From positions 12,250,001 through 12,314,000 of the forward strand of contig JASXTE010000012.1 in assembly GCA_030280995.1 (NCBI GenBank): a stretch of 64,000 bases of DNA, written 5' to 3'. A program made the position numbers and the translations under genes. The notes under the pieces are model-generated. The model did not search any database. It was not told the origin of the DNA and worked only from the letters and a program-made list of their open reading frames with translations. Of this stretch, positions 22,757 to 32,670 are shown piece after piece. This stretch comes from Hemileia vastatrix (taxonomy: Eukaryota > Basidiomycota > Pucciniomycetes > Pucciniales > Zaghouaniaceae). Positions within the stretch are counted from its first letter, which is position 1, and each line of letters begins with the position of its first letter.

Positions 22757-23140
22757 CTCTGCAATGAGGATAAACTATGGACCATTGTTTAAATTTTTGA
22801 TTTGGTGATTCTGTGCATGTTTTATTAGAAACTTGTTGTTAGCAGGTACCCATGGGTGGGGCTACTAGATTTAATATGGGAAAGTGTAGGGGTAACTGAT
22901 GGGCTGGCTGCTCTATCAACAGTTAACCCATATTGTCTGTTTCCAACCCCTTCTCTTAATTTTGTTGAACACTAGTATTAGTTTCTCTTCACAGGTTTAA
23001 GTCCTCTATGACTTTAAGCTGGAAATTCTTCTGGTCTTCAAGTGCTGAACTCTTCATGCTTCTTGGTTTTGGTTTATTGTGTTGTATGTGGTGTTTTTTG
23101 TTAGAAGGTACCAGGGGGGCTTCTGGTTCTTATTTTGGCA
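22757..23140 (+). repeat. Start of element A 3' region with a 258-bp direct repeat
   Basis: After pol, the phrase AGTGTAGGGGTAACTGATGG at 22883 recurs as AGTGTGGGGGTAAATAATGA at 23141, 258 bp further on. Flanking text repeats as well (TTAGCAGGTACC... and TTAGAAGGTACC...). The same phrase opens the larger units at 27001 and 48321. No coding sequence is seen here. Confidence 0.6.
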
Positions 23141-23439
23141 AGTGTGGGGGTAAATAATGAGCTGGATGCTCTGTAAAACAGTTACTCCATAGTGACTGTT
23201 TCAAGTTTCTTTTTTTTCTAGTTGAAACCTAGTTCTGGTTGTTGTTATTCAGGTTTCAAGTCCACTATGACTTTAAACTGGCTTGGGACTGGCTTCTTCA
23301 GTCTATTTGGATTAGTGGTGGACCACTTATGGCCTCCAATCATTTTTACTTAATGGAGGGAGCCCACCCATTGATCATTTCTTTGGAATGGACATTCTAT
23401 GGATCTAGATTTTATTATTTTTTTATGTAAATATTGTAT

Positions 23440-24180
23440 CTATGGTTGTTCTAGATATGAGTTTTATATTATTTTCTTTTTTTCTCTTTTTTTCTTTTAA
23501 TTTTTTATGGGGGTTATTAGGATATAATTAGGGAAAAAAACAAGCTTATATTATATAGTGTCACTACATAAGGGTCACCTGGATGTGAGAAAAAATTGTT
23601 GGAGAAAGGCTAATCAATTGGTTGGGAAAAGATATTTTCTTTTTTTTATCACATTTCTTTATTATTTACTTTAATTTCTGTTCATTTCATCTTATCTTTA
23701 TTTATATTATTATTCTTAATTTATTTTTATCTCAATTCATTTAAAACTTATTTAAAGGTTTATCCAAAAAAGGTGCACTTGCAAGTGGGTAAGGTATCAG
23801 GGGATCAGCTCATCGATTGGCTGGGGGATACCATTTGTAATCATTATTTATTTCATCTTATAATTATTCATTACATTTTAATTTCTCAGATCTTATATTT
23901 TTTGGGCTATTTTGTTTAATTCTTTTCAAGTTTTTTTTAGTATGTTAGTAGTTCAAAGTAAAAATCTGTAACAAATAAAAAAATGATAATAATAAAAATG
24001 AAAATAAATAAAAAATTAAAAAATTAAAATTAAAATTAAAATAAAAAAAAATTAAAAATTAAAAAATTAAATAAAATAAAAATAAAATAAATTTTTTTAT
24101 TTGCTAATTATTATTGTTTTCTCTATTTAGTAATTAATTAATTTCTTTTTTACTATAATAATTGTCTGGAAGAATAAGCC
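23440..24180. other. AT-rich non-coding part of unit 1
   Basis: T-rich stretch, then GGATCAGCTCATCGATTGGC and a short imprecise run of AAATTAAA-type units at about 23960-24110. The homologous place in unit 2 holds the very long AAAAAT array. No gene is seen. Confidence 0.6.
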
Positions 24181-24255
24181 TCTGGCAGTTGGTCCATATT
24201 TTGTTGGAGTTTTATTTTTGAGATTGGAGGAAGAGCTGTGCTCCTTGTCGTGTAA

Positions 24256-25699
24256 TCAGCTGTAGAAAGTGTATGGATTGTAATGGTCAGTAACTGGATT
24301 TGAAGGTAATTTTTGTGTGGAAGTAAAAGAGGCTGGGATGCAGCATTGGAAGGTGTGCTTGATTATCCTAGACATCTTCCAGTGGTCATCAAGAAGTTTT
24401 TTTCTCAGGTTCTTCTCAAGTTCATTCAATGGGCCATGAAGAGAAAAGGCCCTAAGCATGTTTAAACACATCATACTTAGGTGTTGCTTCATATTGGCGT
24501 AATCCAGTTTCAATGTGGCTTCTAGAGGTTTTCCTATCCTAATAGTAGTTTCAGGAGGTGGGGTACCAACTAAACAGAAGAATTTTATCAGTAATTGTTC
24601 TCTGTTTGAGAAATTGGATTAATCATTTTGGTACCTACAGATTTGAAGCTCATAAAATTTGTAAGCAGCTTAAATTTGGACTGTTGAAGGGTCTTGAATG
24701 GAGGTAGTAGGAGGATCAACCAGGTGAAGATATGGATTTTCTTGCTCATCCTCTAAATGTTGTTGAGAGTATGAGCTAGGAATAAGACATTCCTGAGGCC
24801 TAGTTGGAGCAGCAGGGCTTTGGTGTTGTTGCTTATATTTTTCTTGGTTCAGTTTGGTTGAGTACTGGTGGTGAAATACCAGGGATGTTGTAGGATGGAG
24901 CAGGAGAAGGTGACCTGGAAGATGATTGGGATCTTCTGGATAAAGTTGTGGAAGAAATTGAACTGTCAGATGAACAATTGGCTGGCAGAGGAGAGGAGAG
25001 GTTAATTTTTCTTGGTTGAGAGGGAGATATTTGTCTGGAAGCAGTTTTTGGTGCTCTGATGTCTTCTTGGGGTCCTCTGGCAGGTCTTCTAGAAGTTTTA
25101 AAGTTTTGGAATTTTTCAAAAAAGAAACTTTTGAGCAAATGTATCCAGGAGCATAAGGAGGTTTTTTGTGTAGTTATTGGTGTTTGTTGGTGGAATATTT
25201 CTGTTTTCTAGCTGAATTTGAAGATTTTGAGCCTGATTTTTGCTTCCTAGTGAGGAGGGTGGGCTGCCTGCATGCGGTCTAGCAGCCTGAGAGCTAAATT
25301 TTGAAGCTGTTTGAGCTTAATTTGTAGATATAAAGGCTGTTTCTTGAGAGGATAAAGAAGGTCTTTTGGAGAGTGTTCTGGGTACTGATTGGTGGGATCT
25401 TCTGGATGGAGCTAAAGATAATGAAGAAGAAGTAGTACCAAGTTATGGGGATCTAGTAGGGGATCTGTAGTGGTATTATGTGAAGTTGAAGGTATTGGTA
25501 TAGTATAATTGGGGTATCTGTCACCTTTTTTCTTTTTGGAGCTGCGAGAATCAGAGGCCTTGTTGTAGAGTTTGGCCTCAGGGGTTTGAAGAGTGAAAAT
25601 GCAAGGTCTACACATGTGAATACAACTTCTTCAAGAAAGGTCTTTGGGAGCAGTGAAACAAGAAATTTCTAATTGGTCGAAATCTGAAGATCCAGCCAT
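24256..25699 (-). pseudogene. Antisense gene of element A (unit 1), unknown function
   Basis: From ATG at 25699 on the minus strand the frame reads MAGSSDFDQLEISCFTAPKD, then Cys-containing SCIHMCRPCIF, a basic patch (SRSSKKKKGDRYPN), and a Ser/Pro/Arg-rich region ending in NQTEPRKI at 24833. It has a few TGA/TAG stops but no shift over 289 codons. After one frameshift the next frame continues at 25119-24256 through a Pro/Gln-rich part. That part ends in a helical C-terminus (EATLKLDYANMKQHLSMMCL, NMLRAFSLHGPLNELEKNLR). The total is about 480 codons. It lies between pol and the 3' LTR, opposite to pol. Unit 2 keeps a deleted copy with the same start (MDGSPYFDQSDLSCFTAP). I do not recognise the family; it shows no transmembrane segments and is not env-like. 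Confidence 0.6.
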
Positions 25700-25859
25700 G
25701 ATCTGTGAGGAGACAATTATGAAGATAAAAGTGATAAGAAGAAAAGTTTTGTCAGTGATGGGTAGATGATTAAGAGAAAGTGAAAGTTCAGTAGGTTGGT
25801 TGCAATGTATTGTGCATGGAATTGGCTCTGTCTTTTTATGAAAAGTGGGGAAAGTCCAT

Positions 25860-26805
25860 TGTGGTGATCCCAACCTGGGTAGGCCTTTGGAGTGCATATT
25901 TGGGGGTATTTGGTATGTAGGGTGTTATTGGGGTTATGGTGTTATTAGTGTTTTTTTTCATCTTTAGGTGATAGTTAGTAGTGTTTATGGAGGCTTAAGC
26001 TAGGGTCACTTATTATGTCTCAGCTTAATGTCCTTTCTTTTTTCTTCATTTTGGTATCCCTTATGGGTGGTTAACTCGTTTTATAGGGTAGTTATGGTGT
26101 TGTTATTGGTATTTATCAGAAGTTTATTTTTTAATGGTGCTTATGTAGGCTTAAGATAGGGTCACTTATTATGTCTCAGCTTATTTTCCTATATTTTTTT
26201 TCATTTTGGTATGTCGTATGTGTGTTTATCTTGTTTATTAGTGAAGTTATAAGTTTTTAGGGTTTTTAGGGGTTGTATGGGTTGTATGGGTGTTTTAGGG
26301 CCTAGAAGCGGCCCGCCTGCCCCCAAGCGGTCATCCCGCCCCTAAGAGGCATCCCCCCTTGAAGAATTCTTCCCGCCTGGGCGCTGGGGAGGTGCTAAAA
26401 TGCACTTTTATTCATGAAAAAGGCTGGGAAAGCTGGATTTTGGGTGGCGAATTGGTCAGGGTGGTCTGCGCACTGGCTGTATGATGCGTGTGTGGGAAGA
26501 TTTTTAGGGGAATCATCTTATCTCTTTACTCATCACCTCTCTGTTTCTCACTGTCTCATTGGCTTGTGTTTTGTTGGAATATATTACTGTTCATTTCAAC
26601 TCTTTCTGGTAGTCTGTCTGGGACTATTATCTTCACTTTTAAAGGTGTCAAGTGTGTTTAATTAGAGGGTCTAGCAAACAGATCTCCAATTTGCTGAAAC
26701 AGGTAAATCTCACTTGTTTTTCTAAAGGGACAGGGGATTTTCTCTCTGGTTTTTCTCCAACTCCCTTGGTCAAGGCCTATAGCTAGTACTATAGGATTGT
26801 CTACA
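25860..26805 (+). mobile_element. Solo LTR H1
   Basis: This 946-bp LTR starts TGTGGTGATCCCAACCTGGG and ends ATAGGATTGTCTACA. It is flanked by CCAT (25856-25859) and CCGT (26806-26809). The unoccupied site is present in unit 2 at about 48118-48130 (AAAGTCCATCAAGACTTT), so the insertion is proved by comparison within the window. It carries a GC-rich AAGCGG-type cluster at about 26300-26395. The 83-codon open frame at 26414 (MKKAGKAGFW...) recurs in H2 and H3 and is part of the LTR. Confidence 0.92.
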
Positions 26806-26950
26806 CCGTCAAGACTCTAAACTGAACACTGTGGACAGTCCATCAAGACTTTAAACTGAAAAATGGCATAGTCCCCCAAGACTATAAACTGAGTATTCAT
26901 TGATGGTTTAGTCAACCAGGATTATAAACTGAAAATGTGGTGTTGGTGTG
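26806..26950 (+). repeat. 35-nt imperfect repeats (AAGACTxTAAACTGA), unit 1
   Basis: Four copies of a phrase like GTCCATCAAGACTTTAAACT followed by GAAAAnTGG, spaced 33-40 bp. Unit 2 carries the same array at 48120-48265, and more decayed copies lie at 48430-48520 and near 23010 and 23265. The function is unknown. Confidence 0.65.
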
Positions 26951-27562
26951 ATTTTAGAAGAGGGCATCCAAAGGGGGAGTCTTTGAATTTAGTTAAGGCA
27001 AGTGTGGGGGTGACTGATGAACTAAGTGCTCTGTAGAAAAGTTACTCCATAATTTCTATTTTCAGTATTAAATTTATCCTATTTAAATCCTAGTTCTAGT
27101 TTTTGTTATTCAGGTTTCAAGTCCACAACGACTTTAAACTAGCTTGGGACTGGCTTATTTGGTCTATTTGGATTGATGGGGGATCACTGGTGGCCTCCCA
27201 TCTTTTTTACTTATTGGAGGGAGCCCATACAGTGATCATTTCCTTGGACTGGACGTTCTATGGAGCTGGATTTTTTTCTTTTTATTTATTTGAATATTGT
27301 TTCTATGGTTGTGCTAGATAAGAGTTTTATATTATTTTCTTTTTTCTCTTTTTTTTAAAAATTTTTTTAATGGGGGTTATTAGGATATAAATAGGGAAAA
27401 ATCACAAAATTATATTAAATGGTATCACTACATCAGAGTCACCTAAATGTTGGAAAGCATTGTTGGGAAAAAGCTCATCAATTGGTTGGGCAATGCTATT
27501 TTCTTTTTTCTTTATCTCATTTTTTTATTATTTACTTTAATTTCTATTCATTTCATCTTATC

Positions 27563-28860
27563 TGTTGGTCGGTTGTCTAGAAGAAGGAGAATGAGAGGGA
27601 AAGAAGAAGAGGAGGAAAAGAAGAATATAAAGAAGAGGGATTACAAAGAGTAAAATAATTGAAGTAATAAAAGGAATTGAGTTATTTAAAAGAAAAGCAA
27701 CAACTATTTCTTGAGATTGAAACAACAGTGAGGGCTTAATTAATTATAATATATTTATTTTAATAAGTATTTATCTTCAATGAGCAGCAAACAATTACTA
27801 TTTTTAATAGACTTACTGCAAACTTAGTTTATTTATGTACTTTTTAAATTCAATTTATAATGCTAATAAAAGAAATAAAGTAAACATATTGTATTAAAAA
27901 TATATTTAAGTTGAGTGTATAATAAGTGATGTGGCTACAGGGGATTATTCGAAGTCTTTTTTAGGCAAGGGATCCTTCTGAAGCGCCAAAATGAGTAATT
28001 ACAAAATAGTAATAAGGTAGAACAAGAATATAAAAGAAGATAACTTTAACATAGATATTGAGAGAAAAACTTGAAACAATAAAATAAATCTGTAAATAAG
28101 TAACCAATTTTCCCACCATAAGTTCCCAAAACAATTAATTAAAATAATCAGTAACTAAGTAAGTCTGAAACATAAGAACAGTGAGTAAAATAATCCAAAA
28201 CAGGTATTACAGTTAGATGTAAAGGTTTTAACTAAAACAATTAAAACTACTTTCACGCAAAAATTCATGTAATAAACTTAATCCAGTTTAAAGTAAAATT
28301 AATTAATTGCTTTAACTAAGTAATTAATTCAATAACTAGGTTAAATGAAACAAAAAATTAATTTAATGATATTTCTAATTTAAAGTGAGAAATTGAATAC
28401 CGCCTTATTAAATAAGTGTTTTAATTTATTTAATTTTTTACAGACACAATTAAGGGTCAAAAAAGCGCCCAATATTATTTTTTAATAAGATATGTATGGC
28501 TTTATTTGATATATAGATTTAATTAATTAATTTAATTACTTTATAAGTTAATTTTACACTTATAATTATAATATATGTTTATAATTAATTAATTATTAAT
28601 TTATCTTTATTAAATACATGAAAATGCGCCATAATCTGTAGAATATAATAGTTATTTTGCTTAATTTAAATGCATATATAATTTATATAATTATGCAATT
28701 TATATATTATTTTTTATATGTATTTAATAAAATACTTATATCATTTCATTATGCAATATAATATTAATTTATATACATAATAAGCATATTTTTACACCCA
28801 CTTTTGATTCCAGTAAATTGACATAACATTTACTGGGCTCCTGGTATAGCCTGGCTGACA
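27563..28860 (-). repeat. 3' LTR of element C
   Basis: Matches 35714-37010 along its length with scattered differences. The minus-strand polypurine tract AGAGTGAGAGAG abuts it at 28861-28872. The start TGTCAGCCAGGC is shared with the F-family solo LTRs. Confidence 0.9.
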
Positions 28861-28872
28861 CTCTCTCACTCT

Positions 28873-30365
28873 AAAAAAACAATAAAAAAAATGCTGAGAT
28901 TTTTTCTTTTTATACTTTTTTAATAGAGTAGGAAGATTTGTAATTTCAGTTCCAGGTATCCATGCATCATGTTCAGATGATTTGTTCTTATATCTCAATA
29001 AATATTCAGTACCTCTTTTAGAAGTGATAATTCTATCATTGAGAATTTTATCAATTTCTGAATTTCTGTGACTTCCTGAGGATTTTTCTTAGGTCTTCCC
29101 CTTCTTTTGGGAAATAAGTCACAGTTGGAAGTATAAGGTTTAAGCAAAGAAATGGGAAAAACAGGATGCTTCCTATCATATGGAGAAGACAATACAACTT
29201 CTACTGCTTTATCTCCAACCATTCTTTAAAAAACAAATGGTCCCACAAAAGGATCTTTTAATTTGTTGTTACCTTGTAGATTGAAATGGACAGTAGATAT
29301 CAACTCTTCATCACCCTTGTTAAATGTGTATTCTTTATGGGATTTATCCCACCTCTTCTTTTCATATTCAAATTCTTTATCAATACAGCTTTGAGCATGC
29401 TTTCTGCATATCTGTTGCATTTGAATAAAATATTTTAGACCTGGGTGTAGTTCCAACTTAGGTCATTTATTTTTGAGAATTTGAGCAGGAGTGATTGGGA
29501 CATAACCTAACCATAGCTCAAAAGGTTTTTCTCAGTGACAGAATGAACAGTGCTGTTATATGCAAATTCAAGACCAGGAAATAGAGTGACCCAGTCATGA
29601 TTAAATATGTAATTGTCTTTATATTCTAATCCAAAGTCTCAATACCTTCTAATCATATCTTCCAGAGTTTGAATCATTCTTTCAGCTAGACCATCAGTCT
29701 GAGGATGGTGAGCTGTAGACAAATTTAACTCACAGCTACAAATATCCATCAAAGAGGTCCAAAACTCATACGTAAATTTTGGATCTCTATCAGAGATAAT
29801 GGCTTTTGGAAATCCAACAATATGAAACATGTATGTCCACCAAGAAAGCTAATTCCTTTGTGGATACATCTATGTGGATGGGATTGAATTTTCAAATTTT
29901 GGTGAATCTATCCACTATTACCAAACAAGAGTTATAACTGTCTTTACCTGCTACAGGAAGACCAGTGACAAAATCCATGTTAATGATTTTTCAAGGAGCA
30001 TCAGGTGCTTAAGTATGTTGTAAAAATCCTGCTCTTTTATCTGTAAATCTTTTAGACTTTTGACAAGAATCACAAGATTCAACATACAATTTAGTGTCTT
30101 CAGACATATTAGCCCACCAAGCGGTGTTTTTGATTGTGATAATGGGTTTTTCAGGATCAAAATTTCCTGCTAATATATCATCATGACATAGTTTTAATAT
30201 GGATTCTTTCATGGAAGGAGGGATAGCAATGACATTTGTAAGTTGTCTCCTGTAGTAAATATAACCATCTTCAATGGAAAACTTTCCTTTATTCAAAGGA
30301 CTCTGGTACTTTGGAGGAAGAATTTTTATCAATGCTTGGATAGAAGCATTCTTTGGATAATTCAA
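28873..30365 (-). pseudogene. Element C integrase with AT-hook and chromodomain-like tail
   Basis: Zinc domain in the frame 30365-30009: HDDILAGNF and SCDSCQKSKRFTDKRAGFL. Core at 29830-29639: KAIISDRDPKFTYEFW and HHPQTDGLAERMIQTLEDMI, with the catalytic Asp and Glu kept. C-terminal parts at 29456-28873: HPVFPISLLKPYTSN, then KRRGRPKKNP (29108-29079), an AT-hook, then a decayed EIxKxI and YLLRYKNKSSEHDAWIP with TEITNLPTLLKKYKKKK, a chromodomain end. At least four frameshifts or stops break it. The layout equals that of element G. Confidence 0.85.
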
Positions 30366-31830
30366 GATAGTAACCAGTTATTCAAATCAGAATCTTGATC
30401 ATATGAATCCAGAATTAATTGTAACAGTTCCTCTTCCATATCAACAATGTATATACCATGTATATGTACTGTATCATCTTCAGGTACATAGCCTGGATTT
30501 GATACATCATTTGGAACAGGTAATCGGGACAAAATATCAAAATTTGAATGAACATTTCCAGCCCTGTGAATAATAGTCTTTCTACCTCTGTATTTTTGAA
30601 GAGCTAGTTGCCATCTAAACATATGTCTATTTGGTGCTTTGAAGTTTAAGAGGGATTTCATAGCACTTCAATCAGTAACCAATACAAACTTTTGATCATC
30701 TAAAAAATAATGGAGCTTTTCTAAATCCCATACAACTGCTAAGCACTATAATTTAGTGGAACCCTATTTTAATTCACTTTTTTAAGGTTCTTGAAATGTA
30801 ACAGATTACTACTTCTGAAACTTTTTCATTAATAAGTTGTTTTTGATGAAGAGCAGCTCCGAGTCCTATAAAACTTGCATCTGTATAAAGAACAAAAGGC
30901 TTATTAAAATCTGGAAGGGAAAGTATTAAAGCTGAAATTAAAATTTTTTTAATGTATCAAAAGCTCTTCAACTGTTGTCATTCCATATATAAGCTACATC
31001 TTTTCTTGTAAGTTTGGTAAGTGGTATGGCTATGACTTGGTAATTTTTTATGTATTGTCCATAGTAGCCACACATTCCCAAAAAACTCTGTATTTCTTTG
31101 AAAGAAGATGGTCCTGACAAATTTTGGATAGCAGCAACTTTTCTTTTGTCTACAAATATCTGTAAGCCAGACACAACATGACCCAGGACTTTTAAGAATT
31201 GAAACCCAAATTAACAGTTTTTTAAGGATAAAGTCATGTTAAATTTCTTCCATTTTCTGGAAGTTTTTATTCAAGTTTTATAAATTTTCATCAAAAGTTT
31301 TAGAAAAAACTATTATGTCATCAATATAAACCATTAACCAACCTTCAATTATTTCTTGATGAAATGTCTTATCCATTACTCTTTGAAATACTGATGGGGC
31401 ATTTTTAGGGCCAAAAGGCATCCTAAAATATTTTAAAATTCCCATATGGGTTGCAATTTGTAAAAATTTTTGGGAAGACTGTTCAACAGGTATTTGATGA
31501 TAACCTTTATTCCCATCCAGACAACTTATGAATTTTGCACCTTGCAAAGTAGCATGTATAGAGCTAATTCTTGGTAATGGTTAAATATCATCCACAGTAT
31601 AATTACTTAATGCTCTATAATTTCCACCAATTCTAGATTTATATTTTTCATAAGAGATCAAAACTGGAGATATGACACAATATTTGTTGTAACATCTAAT
31701 TTTTCAATAATATTCATACTCAATACAGTTGAGATATTATCTTCTATATCTTTTCTCTTTGTAGGAGAAGCAGGGTTAGGTTTTTTCTTTAGGCTAGTAG
31801 GTATTTCATCCAAATTTCAGGATAGAGAAA
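30366..31830 (-). pseudogene. Element C reverse transcriptase and RNase H
   Basis: From the high-coordinate side: a decayed thumb/palm start, then FISCLDGNKGYHQIPVEQ and RMPFGPKNAPSVFQRVMD. The active site YIDD lies at 31328-31317 in the frame 31547-31278. The connection domain (QSFLGMCGYYGQYIKNYQVI) is at 31174-30968. RNase H follows, with DxSFxGLGAALHQKQL-like text near 30890-30830, and ends in MFRWQLALQKYRGRKTIIHR at 30630-30560 and SNFDILSRLPVPND. Stops and shifts separate the pieces. Confidence 0.85.
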
Positions 31831-31948
31831 TTTTCATTTCATCATTAACCAAGCCTAACACATTGGAACCATGAGTGTAAGCCATTGGGAAAGATTTCAT
31901 TAGGGCTACTATTGAATATTTTTGTTCATCAGTTAATTGATCACCAAA

Positions 31949-32443
31949 TTAAGCTGTTTCAATTTCAGAAAATAATACATTAATTTCCTCTGTTTGTATA
32001 CTTTTAAATAAGATCAAAGAATGACAAGATTTTAATAAGGGTTCAGAATGCTTTTTAGAAGAAAAAATTTTAAATTTTCCTTTCCCATTCATTCCCAAAG
32101 TAAAAAAATTATTTTCAGGATCCAATTTAATGCCAAAAATGGTTAAAATATCATTTCCCATGATAAACCAATTGCTTAAATTTTCATTTTTCATCACATC
32201 AAACTCAAAAGTTGCTCTGACAAAACCACCATTATAATTAAAGAATATAGTGGTTTTGTATTATCCAATGGGACATAAAACAGAACCATAACCTTTCCAT
32301 TTTTTAGATGTTATAAGTAATAATTTACATTGATAATCCTTATCTACAGAAGCAATTGCTTTATCATACACTACACTTCCTCCAGCACCAGAGTCAAGAA
32401 TAAACTCAAAATTTTTACCACTAATGATAACTGGTGCCCTCAA
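31949..32443 (-). pseudogene. Element C aspartic protease
   Basis: The frame 32443-32261 reads APVIISGKNFEFILDSGAGG with the catalytic DSG, and ends near KWKGYGSVLCPIG. After a shift, 32197-31949 continues with NWFIMGNDILTIFGIKLDP, the C-terminal GND motif. It corresponds block for block to the element B protease. A single break separates the halves. Confidence 0.85.
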
Positions 32444-32670
32444 AGGTGATATTAAAATGGAAATGTCAGAAATATCTTTAATTACTTCAGTGTTTTCTAC
32501 AGAAGATAAGGCAAAATCACAATTATCAGACCAATTATCTAAATATTAGATATCCTTTTCAAAAACCAGAACTTCCTGAGAAGACTCATGTTCATAAGAG
32601 ATATTGCTATTACAGTAACTGGAGGAATCATCAAGATCAACTTAAGTATTTTCAGATTCCTCATTTTATT

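Larger units (their letters stand above)
23141..27000 (+). repeat. Element A 3' region, tandem unit 1
   Basis: This unit starts AGTGTGGGGGTAAATAATGA and ends GAATTTAGTTAAGGCA, directly before unit 2, which starts AGTGTGGGGG at 27001. It holds T-rich DNA, a short degenerate A/T array (about 23960-24110), an antisense gene (24256-25699), solo LTR H1 and a small array of 35-nt repeats. Units 1 and 2 align piece by piece once insertions C and D are removed from unit 2. Confidence 0.75.

Noticed and set aside
24256..25699. Antisense gene of element A as a retroviral envelope-like gene
   Set aside because: No signal peptide, no transmembrane helix, and Ser/Pro-rich cytosolic-type composition; also on the strand opposite to pol.
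26414..26665. An 83-codon frame (MKKAGKAGFW...) recurring at 60013 and 63209
   Set aside because: It is the same part of the H-family LTR in three copies. The frame lengths differ because of indels, and it sits inside the LTR, so recurrence reflects repeat identity, not a gene.
23141..27000. Tandem units of element A as LTRs of another retrotransposon (starting TGTGGGGG)
   Set aside because: The units do not end in CA (they end AAGGCAAG), there are no flanking duplications, and they carry a long antisense frame. Kept as a tandem duplication, with the alternative mentioned in the findings.
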